64,000 nt of DNA from assembly GCF_046592965.1 (NCBI RefSeq), contig NZ_JBISBV010000002.1:372001-436000 (forward strand), written 5' to 3'. Source of the DNA: Marivita sp046592965. Lineage in GTDB: Bacteria > Pseudomonadota > Alphaproteobacteria > Rhodobacterales > Rhodobacteraceae. A model generated the notes under the pieces. The model saw only the letters and a list, made by a program, of their open reading frames with translations. It did not search any database and was not told the origin of the DNA. This document shows positions 1 to 8,706 of the stretch, one piece after another (the stretch's first letter is position 1; the number at the start of each line of letters is the position of its first letter). The translations under genes were made by a program, and so were the position numbers.

Positions 1-53
1 CGCAAAACCAGACGCTCCGTATCGAGCCTGAGTTTGCGCCTCAATGACAGCAT
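1..53 (-). CDS. GNAT-family acetyltransferase, N-terminal fragment
   Basis: The first 17 codons of a minus-strand gene run off the left edge. The peptide begins MLSLRRKLRLDTERLVLR; the pattern L-x-T-E-R-L-x-L-R is the usual opening of RimJ/RimL-type GNAT N-acetyltransferases, which move an acetyl group from acetyl-CoA to an amine. Its ATG overlaps the TGA of the upstream M16 peptidase gene (TGATG), so it is probably the last gene of the same minus-strand operon. The acetyl-CoA binding part lies outside the window, so the call rests on the N-terminal motif and the coupling only. Confidence 0.65.
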   Translation of the reverse strand, partial: MLSLRRKLRLDTERLVL

Positions 54-1315
54 CAGGCCACGCGGCGCTGCTGCAAGGCGGCCAGTTCAGGCGCCTCATC
101 GACCGGGCCATAGAGCGCCAGCGCAACCGGTGCTTTCTGCACCAAGTCTTCGGCGAACGCACGCACGTCACCGGTGGTGACGCTGTCGATCCGGCTGATC
201 GTATCCTCGAGGGAAGGCACCTCGCCCCAGATCTGGATCATCCGCGCCAGACGTTCGGTGCGCGATGACGGGCTTTCCAGTCCCATCAGCAGCCCCGCCT
301 TCATCTGCGCCCGTGCACGGGCCACCTCGGCTGGCGACATGTCCTCGGCGGCGCGTTTCATTTCGTCGATGGTGAGATGGGTCAGATCCCGGATCTCCGC
401 TGCGCTGGTGCCGGCATAGATGGTGGTCATGCCGGTGTCGGAATAGGCACCGGTCTGGGCAAAGATGGTATAGCACAGCCCGCGCTTTTCGCGGATCTCC
501 TGAAACAGACGGCTCGACATGCCGCCGCCAAGTGCTGTGGAATAGACCTGCGCGGCATAAAACGCCGGATCGCGGTAGCCGGGCGATTCAAAGGCCAGCG
601 CCAGATGCGCCTGTTCCAATTCCTTGACCCTGCGGCTTTCGCCGCCCTGAAACTGCGCGCCGTCGGCAATCAACGACGGGCGGGATGCAAGATCACCGAA
701 CAGCTTTTCCGCCTGAGCGACGATAGCGTCGTGATCCACCGCTCCGGCGGCTGACAGGATCAACTGGTCGGGCCCGTAATGCTCGGACACAAAGGTCGTC
801 AGATCATTCTCGGAAAAGGCGGAAACGCGCTCTGTTTCTCCAAGGATCGTTCGGCCAAGGGCCTGACCCGGATAAGCGCTTTCCTGCAACCAGTCGAAGA
901 TGACGTCGTCGGGCGTATCTGCCGCCTGTCCGATCTCTTGCAGAATGACATGGCGTTCAACCTCGATTTCCTTGGGGTCGAACACCGGATTGCGCAGAAT
1001 GTCGGCAATTACATCAAGGGCAAGCCCAACATCATTGCGCAGCACGCGCGCGTAATAGGCCGTCACTTCGCGCGAGGTATAGGCGTTGATATAGCCGCCC
1101 ACATCCTCGATGGCCTCGGCAATCTGAAGCGCGGTGCGGGTTTCGGTGCCTTTGAAGGCCATATGCTCGAGGAAATGCGCGATGCCGTTTTGCTCGGCAC
1201 GTTCGTGGCGTCCGCCAGCGGTGACCCAGATGCCGATGGCCGCGCTTTCCAGACCGGGCATCTGTTCGGTGACGATACGAAACCCATTTGCGAGTGTGGT
1301 GGTTTGAACGGTCAA
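53..1315 (-). CDS. M16 family zinc peptidase (processing-peptidase type)
   Basis: A 420-residue protein of the pitrilysin/mitochondrial processing peptidase family. The inverted zinc motif HFLEH is at residues 47-51 (H47, E50 catalytic, H51), inside the family-typical context G-x-AHFLEHMAFKGT. The length equals a single-unit bacterial M16B protein, and a conserved C-terminal M16 half follows. The apparent start is TTG, because no ATG lies near the conserved N-terminus (MTVQTTTLANGF), and it overlaps the thrC stop by 4 bp (TTGA), which implies translational coupling. No signal peptide is seen, so it probably acts in the cytoplasm. The substrate is unknown. Confidence 0.93.
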   Translation of the reverse strand: MTVQTTTLANGFRIVTEQMPGLESAAIGIWVTAGGRHERAEQNGIAHFLEHMAFKGTETRTALQIAEAIEDVGGYINAYTSREVTAYYARVLRNDVGLALDVIADILRNPVFDPKEIEVERHVILQEIGQAADTPDDVIFDWLQESAYPGQALGRTILGETERVSAFSENDLTTFVSEHYGPDQLILSAAGAVDHDAIVAQAEKLFGDLASRPSLIADGAQFQGGESRRVKELEQAHLALAFESPGYRDPAFYAAQVYSTALGGGMSSRLFQEIREKRGLCYTIFAQTGAYSDTGMTTIYAGTSAAEIRDLTHLTIDEMKRAAEDMSPAEVARARAQMKAGLLMGLESPSSRTERLARMIQIWGEVPSLEDTISRIDSVTTGDVRAFAEDLVQKAPVALALYGPVDEAPELAALQQRRVA

Positions 1316-2700
1316 GAGGCGATCCTGTCCTGAATGAGTGTTTCGAGTTGAGTAAGATCGTTGGCAACGCGGGTGACGCGCTCGTCGCGATCAAAGAGGT
1401 CGGCCATGCGCTCGGGCAGGGGCGGGCGGATGCCGCTGGCCTGTTCGACCGCGTCGGGGAATTTCGCCGGGTGCGCTGTCGCCAGCGTGATCATCGGCAA
1501 GTCCGGGTCGCGCTGGGCTTCGGCCACGGCGACGCCGACGGCAGAATGCGGGCACAGCAATTCGCCCATATGTGCATGGGCGTGGGCAATCATGGCGAGC
1601 GTCTCTTCTTCGGAGACGCGGCCGGAATCATAGTGATCGCGCAACGTCTGCAACGCCCCCTGACTGACGTGGAAGCCGCCGGATTTGAGCTCTTCCATCA
1701 ATTGAGACACGGCATTGCCATCGCGCCCATAGGCATCGAACAAGGCACGTTCGAAATTCGAGGACACCTGAATGTCCATCGACGGGCTGATCGAGGGGGT
1801 CACGCTATCGGTCTTGTAATCGCCGCTCGACAGGCAGCGGTGCAGGATGTCGTTCTGGTTCGTCGCGACGACCAGCCGGTCGATGGGCAGGCCCATGCGC
1901 TTGGCGATGTAGCCCGCGAACACGTCGCCGAAATTGCCGGTGGGCACGGTGAAGCTCACCTTGCGATCCGGCGCGCCCAGACTCACCGCCGAGGAGAAAT
2001 AATAGACCACCTGCGCCAGCACGCGGCCCCAGTTGATCGAATTGACACCCGCCAGCTTGACGGAATCGCGGAACTCGAAATGGTTGAACATGTCCTTGAG
2101 CCGCGCCTGGCAGTCGTCGAAATGGCCGTCCATCGCCAGCGCGTGCACATTCGATTCCGTCGGCGTTGTCATCTGGCGGCGCTGCACCTCGGACACGCGG
2201 CCATGCGGGTAAAGGATGAACACATCCACCGCATCCAGCCCGCGAAACGCCTCGATCGCCGCCGATCCGGTATCGCCCGACGTCGCGCCGACGATGGTCA
2301 CACGGTCGCCCCGCCGCGTTAGCGTCTCCTGAAACATCTGGCCGATCAACTGCATGGCAAAGTCCTTGAACGCCAGCGTCGGGCCGTGGAACAGCTCCAG
2401 CAGAAAATGGTTCGCGCCCAGTTGCACCAGCGGCGCGCGCGCGTCATGGCCGAACCCGGCATAGGCCTTGGCGATCAGGTCGGCGAAGACCTCATCGGTG
2501 AACGCATCGCCCACAAACGGGCGCATCACGCGAAAGGCGATCTCTTCATACGGCAGCCCCTGCATCGCGCGAATGTCCTCATGCGACAGCGTCGGGATGG
2601 TCTCGGGCACATAGAGCCCACCGTCGCGGGCCAGACCCGACAGCATCGTGTCTTCAAATCCAAGCGCCGGGGCTTTGCCGCGGGTCGAAATATACTGCAT
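1312..2700 (-). CDS. thrC: threonine synthase
   Basis: Converts O-phosphohomoserine to threonine with PLP, the last step of threonine synthesis. The protein is 462 residues from MQYISTRGKA, the usual start of the long (ThrC type 2) family. The PLP lysine is K112 in GPTLAFKDF, and the SGDTGSAA phosphate-binding stretch is present. An upstream in-frame ATG at 2784 exists but lies inside SURF1; the start at 2700 overlaps the SURF1 stop by one base (TGATG) and is preferred. The order SURF1-thrC-M16-GNAT with overlapping ends suggests one transcript. Confidence 0.97.
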   Translation of the reverse strand: MQYISTRGKAPALGFEDTMLSGLARDGGLYVPETIPTLSHEDIRAMQGLPYEEIAFRVMRPFVGDAFTDEVFADLIAKAYAGFGHDARAPLVQLGANHFLLELFHGPTLAFKDFAMQLIGQMFQETLTRRGDRVTIVGATSGDTGSAAIEAFRGLDAVDVFILYPHGRVSEVQRRQMTTPTESNVHALAMDGHFDDCQARLKDMFNHFEFRDSVKLAGVNSINWGRVLAQVVYYFSSAVSLGAPDRKVSFTVPTGNFGDVFAGYIAKRMGLPIDRLVVATNQNDILHRCLSSGDYKTDSVTPSISPSMDIQVSSNFERALFDAYGRDGNAVSQLMEELKSGGFHVSQGALQTLRDHYDSGRVSEEETLAMIAHAHAHMGELLCPHSAVGVAVAEAQRDPDLPMITLATAHPAKFPDAVEQASGIRPPLPERMADLFDRDERVTRVANDLTQLETLIQDRIAS

Positions 2701-3392
2701 CAGGCCATGCCTTCCTTGGCTTTGCGACTCCGCCAGATATAGGCGGCGGTCATCCCGAGCCAGATCGCGGCGAGGGAATACCATGTGAGTGCGTATTGCA
2801 GGTGATCGTTGGGAATGCCGCTGGTGTCCACCGGCAGGGGGGTCACACCGGGATCGGCGGGGGATATGTTGCGGGCAATCACCAGCAGGGATTCGGTATC
2901 AAGCGCGTCGGCCATCTGGTCAATGTCGCGCGCAAACCATGTGTTTCCGGCGATGTCGTTCTCCGGTGTGGCACTGGTGCGATCGTCGGGCCAGTGCAGA
3001 TTGCCTTGGACCTCTACGTCGCCGGTTCGGGTGCGATCCGTATCGCGTTGATCGACGGCGACAAAGCCGCGATCCAGCAAAATCCGCCTGCCACTCTCCA
3101 GAACCAACGGGGAAATCACCCGATACCCCGCACCAACGCGCTTTTGCGACACCAGAACCAGAAGCTCTTCCTCCCCGATCTGTCCCGACAAAGCGACGGG
3201 TTGATAACGGTCCTGTTCAGGGTTTGCGTTCCCCAAGGCGGGCAGGGCTGCCGGCTCGCCTGCGATCCGCTCTTCGATCTGGGACAGCACGCCGCGTTTC
3301 CAGTCAAGGCGCTGCATCTGCCACGTGCCAAGCACCAGCAGGATCGCGGCACCGATCAAACCGAACAGCAAAGGCACGACAATTCGAGGCAC
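2700..3392 (-). CDS. SURF1-family cytochrome oxidase assembly protein
   Basis: A 230-residue inner-membrane protein with one transmembrane helix at each end (about residues 5-23 and 198-220) and a periplasmic domain between them, the SURF1/Shy1 layout. The first helix ends in the family signature GTWQMQRLDWK. Known SURF1 proteins help insert heme a into subunit I of aa3-type oxidase. It lies just downstream of the cta genes on the same strand but is separated from ctaE by a hairpin, and it is coupled to thrC by a one-base overlap. The functional call fits both motif and neighbours. Confidence 0.93.
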   Translation of the reverse strand: MPRIVVPLLFGLIGAAILLVLGTWQMQRLDWKRGVLSQIEERIAGEPAALPALGNANPEQDRYQPVALSGQIGEEELLVLVSQKRVGAGYRVISPLVLESGRRILLDRGFVAVDQRDTDRTRTGDVEVQGNLHWPDDRTSATPENDIAGNTWFARDIDQMADALDTESLLVIARNISPADPGVTPLPVDTSGIPNDHLQYALTWYSLAAIWLGMTAAYIWRSRKAKEGMA

Positions 3393-3420
3393 GGCAGCAG
3401 GCTTCCGTCAGACATTAACA

Positions 3421-3447
3421 AGGGCGCGCCGAGGATCGGCGCGCCCT
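3421..3447 (-). terminator. hairpin between ctaE and SURF1, probable end of the cox transcript
   Basis: A perfect 10-bp stem, AGGGCGCGCC / GGCGCGCCCT, with a 7-nt loop. On the minus strand it follows the ctaE stop and is succeeded by TGTTAATGTC, a weak U-tract. It may stop or attenuate transcription before SURF1-thrC. Confidence 0.5.
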
Positions 3448-3498
3448 GCTTTAGACCTGTCCCAGCCTCCGGTTCAAGCCGGAAAGCGGAACTGCGAC

Positions 3499-4299
3499 CT
3501 AGCTGCCCCAAACGTAGATGGACGCAAAGAGAAAGAGCCAGACCACGTCAACGAAGTGCCAGTACCAAGCCGCCGCTTCAAAGCCGACATGCTTTTCCGG
3601 GGTGAAATGGCCCTGCTGCAAGCGGATCAGACAGACGAACAGAAAGATCGTTCCGATGATCACATGCGCGCCGTGAAAGCCCGTCGCCATGAAGAAGTTG
3701 GCACCATAGATGTTGCCCGCAAAGCCGAAGGCGGCGTGGCTGTACTCATAGGCCTGCAAGGCGGTGAAGATCGCACCCAAAGCGATGGCGATGATCAGCC
3801 CCCACTTCATGTCTTCGCGGTTGTTCTCGTGTACCAGCGCGTGGTGCGCCCATGTTGCGGCAGCGCCCGAGCACAGCAGGATCAAGGTGTTGATCAGCGG
3901 CAGGTGCCACGCATCGAACGTCTCGATCCCCACGGGCGGCCAGACGCCGTCAACGGCCGGGCTGTCCGGGCCCATCGGGTAGAGCGCATGCTTGAAAAAG
4001 CTCCAGAACCAGGCGGCAAAGAACATCACTTCGGACGTGATGAACAGGATGAACCCGTATTTCAGGCCGATCCGCACAACAGGTGTATGATCGCCAACCT
4101 GGCTTTCGGTGACAACGTCGGCCCACCAGCCGAACATCGTGTAAAGCACACCGACAACGCCGATGAGGAACAGCCAGGGGCCGTAATCGTGCATCCAGAG
4201 CACTGCTCCGAACAGCATTACGAAACCCGCAACCGCGCCGATCAACGGCCAGATTGAGGGGTTCAGAATATGATAGTCATGATCTTTTGCGTGCGCCAT
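3499..4299 (-). CDS. ctaE: cytochrome c oxidase subunit III
   Basis: A 266-residue polytopic membrane protein (about seven helices), the usual size of CoxC/CtaE. The signatures are the segments GFHGAHVIIGTIF and FEAAAWYWHFVDVVWLFLF, the conserved C-terminal helices of subunit III. It stabilises the catalytic core of aa3 oxidase, which reduces oxygen with electrons from cytochrome c. It lies 23 bp downstream of ctaG on the minus strand, in the order known from Rhodobacter and Paracoccus. Subunit I (ctaD) is not in this window. Confidence 0.97.
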   Translation of the reverse strand: MAHAKDHDYHILNPSIWPLIGAVAGFVMLFGAVLWMHDYGPWLFLIGVVGVLYTMFGWWADVVTESQVGDHTPVVRIGLKYGFILFITSEVMFFAAWFWSFFKHALYPMGPDSPAVDGVWPPVGIETFDAWHLPLINTLILLCSGAAATWAHHALVHENNREDMKWGLIIAIALGAIFTALQAYEYSHAAFGFAGNIYGANFFMATGFHGAHVIIGTIFLFVCLIRLQQGHFTPEKHVGFEAAAWYWHFVDVVWLFLFASIYVWGS

Positions 4300-4322
4300 G
4301 TGTTGTCCCTCGTGGATAGGCG

Positions 4323-4910
4323 TTAGTTCATTGTACCGCTGTCTGTCGCGTCAGTCTCGAGCGTCGCCTGCATTTCGTCTGTCAGCTCGATTTCGTGAAA
4401 CGTGTAGGACAGGGTGATGTGCTTTGCGAATTTGGCATCCGCATCGTTGATGATCTCTGGATCGACAAAGAAGCTCACCGGCATGTCAACCCGCTCGCCC
4501 GGCATCAGAAGCTGCTCTTCGAAACAGAAGCAGTCGATCTTGGAAAAGTACAGTCCGGCCCCGAACGGCGCGACGTTGTAGCTGGCGGTGCCCGCGATGG
4601 GGCGGTCGGTCGGGTTGTAGGCCTCGTAAAAGGCCAGCCCTTCCTCACCCAGTCGCAGCGTCATCTCAAGCTGCTGGGGTTTGAATTCCCACGGCATTCC
4701 GCGTTCGAGCGAGGCGTCGAAACGAACCTTGATTGTCTGGTCCAAAACGTCGGTGCTGCCCGCCAGCGCCACGTTGGTTTCGCCGCCATAGCCGGTGACC
4801 CGGCAGAACCAGTCGTAAAGCGGCACCGAGGCCCAGGCCATTGCGCCCATGAACACGACGACGGCAACGGCCTGCAGCGCGGTTTTGTTCTTGGGATCGA
4901 GCGGTTTCAT
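4323..4910 (-). CDS. ctaG: cytochrome c oxidase assembly protein CtaG/Cox11
   Basis: A 195-residue copper chaperone that delivers copper to the CuB site of subunit I. One transmembrane helix lies near residues 13-31, followed by a periplasmic immunoglobulin-like domain. The copper motif CFCF is present with C127 and C129, plus an additional C36 after the membrane segment. The ATG overlaps the stop of the upstream coxF-like gene by 4 bp (ATGA), so the two are probably translated together. Confidence 0.97.
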   Translation of the reverse strand: MKPLDPKNKTALQAVAVVVFMGAMAWASVPLYDWFCRVTGYGGETNVALAGSTDVLDQTIKVRFDASLERGMPWEFKPQQLEMTLRLGEEGLAFYEAYNPTDRPIAGTASYNVAPFGAGLYFSKIDCFCFEEQLLMPGERVDMPVSFFVDPEIINDADAKFAKHITLSYTFHEIELTDEMQATLETDATDSGTMN

Positions 4911-5071
4911 TCTGGCACCGCCTGTGTTGCGGGCGTTGTGAATTCCGGCCGCGTGACCTTGACCACAGTTAAACCGAACACGATCACAATCAGCGCCGCG
5001 AGGACCAGACCAACGCCGACATTGCGGCCAAAGCGACGTTCGTGCAGTTCATGTTGCTTGGACAGACTCAT
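4907..5071 (-). CDS. small CoxF-like single-helix membrane protein of the cox operon
   Basis: A 54-residue reading frame between ctaB and ctaG, overlapping both by 4 bp (ATGA at each junction). It starts MSLSKQHELHERRFGRN, has a positively charged N-terminus and one hydrophobic helix at about residues 18-38, and ends in a short exported tail. A tiny protein at this place is known from alphaproteobacterial cox operons (CoxF or CtaX in some annotations), without a well-defined function. The double coupling and the sensible membrane topology support it as a real gene. A longer in-frame extension upstream would run through ctaB and is rejected. Confidence 0.85.
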   Translation of the reverse strand: MSLSKQHELHERRFGRNVGVGLVLAALIVIVFGLTVVKVTRPEFTTPATQAVPE

Positions 5072-6009
5072 AGCCACACCACCAGTTTGTCGATGCCCGC
5101 TTCGATCAGGATCGCGCCGAAATGGGCAAAGAGATACAGCAGCGACAGCTTGAAGAACTTGCGCTCGACGGCGAAATTGTCCGCCTCGGCCATATCTTCG
5201 TCGCGCCGCCAGATCTTGATCGCACCGCGCACGAACAGCGCGTTCAGCACGATGGCAATCGTCAGGTAAACCGGCCCGCCCACTTGGGTAAACCCGGTGG
5301 CAATCGCCAGAGCCGCCAGCAAGAGCGTGTAGACAAGGATATGAACCCGCGTTGCGCGGCGACCATGCGTGACGGTCAGCATCGGAACTCCCGCGTTGTC
5401 GTAATCCTTGCGCATGAACAGCGCCAGCGCCCAGAAATGCGGTGGTGTCCACATGAATGTGAGGCAGAACATCAGGATGGATTCGATGCTGACGCCACCC
5501 GTGGCCGCAGCCCAGCCGATCATCGGAGGGAACGCGCCTGCCGCGCCGCCGATGACGATGTTCTGCGGTGTCCATCGCTTGAGCCACATCGTGTAGACCA
5601 CGGCGTAAAAGAAGATGGTAAAGGCCAGCAGCCCGGCAGCAACCCAGTTGGTCGCAAGACCCAGAAAGACCACGGCAAAGACCGACAGCGCGACGCCGAT
5701 CGCCAGCGCCTCGTCTCCAGTCACCTTGCCCGCCGGGATCGGACGGCGCTGCGTGCGCTTCATCACGGCATCGATGTCGGCGTCATACCACATGTTGAGC
5801 GCGCCCGACGCGCCGCCGCCGATGGCGATGAACAGGATCGCGCAAAATCCGACGAACGGATGGACCGGCACCGGAGCAGCCAGCAGCCCGACAAAGGCCG
5901 TGAACACCACAAGCGTCATCACACGCGGCTTGAGCAACGCGAAATAATCGCCGAACTGGGCGTCGTTCTCAAAGCTTCGGGCCTGGGGAGTGATGCTTGT
6001 ATCGGTCAC
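5068..6009 (-). CDS. ctaB: protoheme IX farnesyltransferase (heme O synthase)
   Basis: A 313-residue UbiA-superfamily membrane prenyltransferase that adds a farnesyl group to heme B to give heme O, the precursor of heme A. The first aspartate-rich motif is seen as NMWYDADIDAVMKRTQRRP, and the second conserved aspartate region as KDYDNAGVPML. The length and about eight to nine hydrophobic helices fit CyoE/CtaB. It sits between ctaC and the small coxF-like gene, with a hairpin upstream. Confidence 0.97.
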   Translation of the reverse strand: MTDTSITPQARSFENDAQFGDYFALLKPRVMTLVVFTAFVGLLAAPVPVHPFVGFCAILFIAIGGGASGALNMWYDADIDAVMKRTQRRPIPAGKVTGDEALAIGVALSVFAVVFLGLATNWVAAGLLAFTIFFYAVVYTMWLKRWTPQNIVIGGAAGAFPPMIGWAAATGGVSIESILMFCLTFMWTPPHFWALALFMRKDYDNAGVPMLTVTHGRRATRVHILVYTLLLAALAIATGFTQVGGPVYLTIAIVLNALFVRGAIKIWRRDEDMAEADNFAVERKFFKLSLLYLFAHFGAILIEAGIDKLVVWL

Positions 6010-6052
6010 GTTCGTCTCGACTCAGGTTTGTGTTGGTCCGCCGGTCAGGAAA

Positions 6053-6078
6053 GGTGCGCGCAACGGGTTGCACGCACC
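6053..6078 (-). terminator. hairpin between ctaC and ctaB, possible attenuator
   Basis: Arms GGTGCG-C-GCAAC and GTTGC-A-CGCACC form an 11-bp stem with one C/A mismatch and a two-base loop. On the minus strand it follows the ctaC stop by about 10 bp and is followed by TTTCCTGACC. It could reduce read-through so that the abundant structural subunit II is made in excess over the assembly enzymes, but the U-tract is short. Confidence 0.45.
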
Positions 6079-6087
6079 ACGTTCGGA

Positions 6088-6966
6088 TCAGTTCGTCAGA
6101 AGCGCGTTGACTTCGACATACTCGCCAGCCTCTTTCGACGCGGCCAACCAGGCATCATAGGTGTCCTGGCTGACAACCTTGACGGTGATCGGCATGTAGG
6201 CGTGGGCAATGCCGCACAGCTCGGAACACTGGCCAAAGTAGATGCCTTCCTGCTCGGCATTGAACCACAGTTCCGCGAGGCGGCCCGGCACCGCGTCCTG
6301 CTTCACGCCGAACGCCGGGATCGTCCATGAGTGGATCACATCGCCACCCGTCACCTGCATCACCACGGTCTTGCCCACAGGCACCACCACGGCGGTGTTG
6401 GTGGCGAGCAGGAAATCGTCCTGCGTGTAGCCCGCTTCGATCAGTTGTTCCTCGACTTCGGGCGTCATCCGATTGTCGCCGCCGGTGAACGGAGAGCCGA
6501 TCATGTAGCCGTCAAACGCCAGATCCTCACCGATATACTCATATCCCCAGTACCACTGGTAACCCGTCACCTTGATTGTCAGATCGCCCTCGGGAATCTC
6601 CTGTTGCTTGAACAGAACCGGCAGCGAGAAGGCACCGATAAAGACCAGAATGAGGATCGGACCCAACGTCCACGCGATTTCGATCGGGGTGTTGTGGGTG
6701 AAGCTTGACGGGGTCGGGTTGGTCTTGCGGTTGAAGCGCACGATGCAAAACAGGATGAGCGCCGTCACCAGAAGGCAGATGGCCGTGATGATGATGAGTA
6801 TCACCCCGTCGAGCCACTGAAGGTCGCGCGCCAGTTCGGTTGCTGCGGGCTGAAAGCCCATGCCCTGATCCACCGGGCGGCCAATGGTTTCCAGTGTCTG
6901 CTGAGCAAATGCTGGTGCGGCGCCGACGACGGTGGAAAGGCCCAAGAGCAAAGATTTAAGTTGCAT
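6088..6966 (-). CDS. ctaC: cytochrome c oxidase subunit II
   Basis: A 292-residue precursor. An N-terminal signal peptide ends near AFA-QQ (residue 21), followed by two transmembrane helices (about 53-76 and 100-120) and a periplasmic cupredoxin domain. The CuA ligands are all visible: H212, C247, E249, C251, H255 and M258, in the motif GQCSELCGIAHAYMP. It accepts electrons from cytochrome c. It is the first gene of the minus-strand cox block; the shared 191-bp region with divergent tldD holds an FNR-type box. Confidence 0.98.
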   Translation of the reverse strand: MQLKSLLLGLSTVVGAAPAFAQQTLETIGRPVDQGMGFQPAATELARDLQWLDGVILIIITAICLLVTALILFCIVRFNRKTNPTPSSFTHNTPIEIAWTLGPILILVFIGAFSLPVLFKQQEIPEGDLTIKVTGYQWYWGYEYIGEDLAFDGYMIGSPFTGGDNRMTPEVEEQLIEAGYTQDDFLLATNTAVVVPVGKTVVMQVTGGDVIHSWTIPAFGVKQDAVPGRLAELWFNAEQEGIYFGQCSELCGIAHAYMPITVKVVSQDTYDAWLAASKEAGEYVEVNALLTN

Positions 6967-7123
6967 GTCTTACCCTGATCGGTTGCGTGTATATTCATGT
7001 TGCTTGGGGCGGCCCGACGACGATCTTTGCCTGTCCGGACAACACCCGTTGTCTTGGATGCGGTTAAAACCATATTCTAGACATCAATTAAAGCCGATTG
7101 CTTGCGGCAAAAACGCGCTTTTA

Positions 7124-7137
7124 TTGATCTAGATCAA
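7124..7137. promoter_or_regulatory. FNR/FnrL-type operator
   Basis: TTGATCTAGATCAA is a perfect 14-bp palindrome equal to the FNR consensus TTGAT-N4-ATCAA. Its right edge is 20 bp before the tldD ATG and its left edge 157 bp before the ctaC ATG. FNR-family activators usually bind about 41 bp upstream of a transcription start, so the site could control ctaC through a long leader, or block tldD. Which gene it serves cannot be told from sequence. Confidence 0.75.
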
Positions 7138-7157
7138 ATTCACCCTCGGGAGGGCAC

Positions 7158-8579
7158 ATGTCCGACACGACTTTTCAACCGTTTGAAACACATCTCGATC
7201 AGGACAGATCGCTTGCCCTTCTGCGCGAGGCCGTTGCCGGTGCCGATGACGGCGAACTGTTCCTCGAACGACGGCGCTCCGAAGTGCTTGTCTTTGATGA
7301 CGGGCGCATCCGCACCGCGAGCTATGACGCCTCCGAAGGGTTCGGCCTGCGCGCCGTGCGGGGCGAGGTGGCAGGTTACGCCCATTCCACCGACATCTCC
7401 GAATCGGCGATCAAGCGCGCGGTCGAAACCGCGCGTCTGGCTGTAGGCGAGGGCGGGGGAACGCTGGCGGACAAGCCGTCCGGCACGAACACGCGGCTCT
7501 ATACCGATGCCGACCCGATCGCCGGACACAGCTTTCCGGTCAAGGTCGAGACACTGCGCGAGATCGACGCCTTCGCGCGCGGGCTCGACTCGCGGGTGGT
7601 GCAGGTCAGCGCAACCATCGCGGCGTCGCTGCAAGAGGTGGCGATCCTGCGCCCCGAAGGCACGCTGGTCTCCGATATTCGGCCGATGACGCGGGTCAAC
7701 GTCAGCGTCATCGTCGAAGAGAGCGGCCGCCGCGAAACCGGAACCGCTGGTGGCGGCGGTCGCGTGATGCTGGACGGCTTGCTTGATCCTGCCGATTGGC
7801 AGGACAAGGCCCGAGAGGCATTGCGCATCGCGCTGGTCAACCTTGGCGCGGTGGCCGCACCGGCCGGGGTGATGGACATCATGCTTGGCCCCGGTTGGCC
7901 GGGCATCCTCCTCCACGAGGCGGTTGGCCACGGGCTTGAAGGCGATTTCAACCGCAAGGGCAGTTCGGCCTTTGCCGGTCTGATGGGGCAGCAGGTGGCC
8001 GCCAAAGGTGTCACTGTGCTGGATGATGGCACAATTCCCGACAGACGCGGGTCGATCACTGTGGACGATGAAGGCACTCCGTCGGGCAAGAACGTTCTGA
8101 TCGAGGATGGCAAACTGGTGGGCTTCATGCAGGACCGCCAGAACGCACGGCTGATGGGGGTCGATCCCACCGGCAACGGGCGGCGCGAAAGCTACGCGCA
8201 CATCCCGATGCCGCGCATGACCAACACCTATATGCTGGGCGGCGACGCCGATCCAGGCGATATCGTGGCCGATCTCAAGGACGGAATCTGGGCTGTGGGC
8301 TTTGGCGGCGGGCAGGTCGATATCACCAATGGCAAGTTCGTCTTTTCCTGCACCGAAGCCTACCGCGTGAAAGACGGCAAGGTCGGTGAGGCCGTCAAGG
8401 GCGCGACCCTGATCGGCGACGGCGCAACGGCGCTGCAACAGATCAGGGCGCTTGGCAACGACATGACGCTTGATCCGGGCATGGGCAATTGCGGCAAACA
8501 GGGCCAGTGGGTGCCGGTGGGTGTGGGGCAACCGACGGTCATGATCGGCGGATTGACCGTGGGCGGCTCGCAAGGATAG
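7158..8579 (+). CDS. tldD: TldD-family metalloprotease
   Basis: A 473-residue member of the TldD/PmbA (U62) family. The zinc motif HEAVGHGLEGD begins at H253 (H253, E254, H258), in the usual context GWPGILLHEAVGH. In enterobacteria TldD acts with TldE to degrade unfolded peptides and to mature microcins and CcdA; the partner gene is not in this window. The ATG is preceded by a strong GGGAGG at good spacing. It is divergent from ctaC, with an FNR-type box immediately upstream of its ribosome-binding site, so oxygen-dependent control is possible but unproven. Confidence 0.96.
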   Translation: MSDTTFQPFETHLDQDRSLALLREAVAGADDGELFLERRRSEVLVFDDGRIRTASYDASEGFGLRAVRGEVAGYAHSTDISESAIKRAVETARLAVGEGGGTLADKPSGTNTRLYTDADPIAGHSFPVKVETLREIDAFARGLDSRVVQVSATIAASLQEVAILRPEGTLVSDIRPMTRVNVSVIVEESGRRETGTAGGGGRVMLDGLLDPADWQDKAREALRIALVNLGAVAAPAGVMDIMLGPGWPGILLHEAVGHGLEGDFNRKGSSAFAGLMGQQVAAKGVTVLDDGTIPDRRGSITVDDEGTPSGKNVLIEDGKLVGFMQDRQNARLMGVDPTGNGRRESYAHIPMPRMTNTYMLGGDADPGDIVADLKDGIWAVGFGGGQVDITNGKFVFSCTEAYRVKDGKVGEAVKGATLIGDGATALQQIRALGNDMTLDPGMGNCGKQGQWVPVGVGQPTVMIGGLTVGGSQG

Positions 8580-8706
8580 AGAAAGTTTCGTTCCGAATCA
8601 TCGGGTTGTCGGGTTTCAAAGCGTTTTCGACGCTATTTCAAAAGCGATTCACGCCTGATTAACCACTCGCTGTCTATGGTCGTCTCAGCAAGCAGACGGA
8701 GACAGG

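Noticed and set aside
7140..8573. Long open frame opposite tldD (477 codons)
   Set aside because: It mirrors tldD completely, has no recognisable motif or ribosome site, and is rich in R, H and A as expected from the antisense of a high-GC gene.
8620..8634. Hairpin AGCGT-N5-ACGCT after tldD as a terminator
   Set aside because: Only five base pairs and no T-run.
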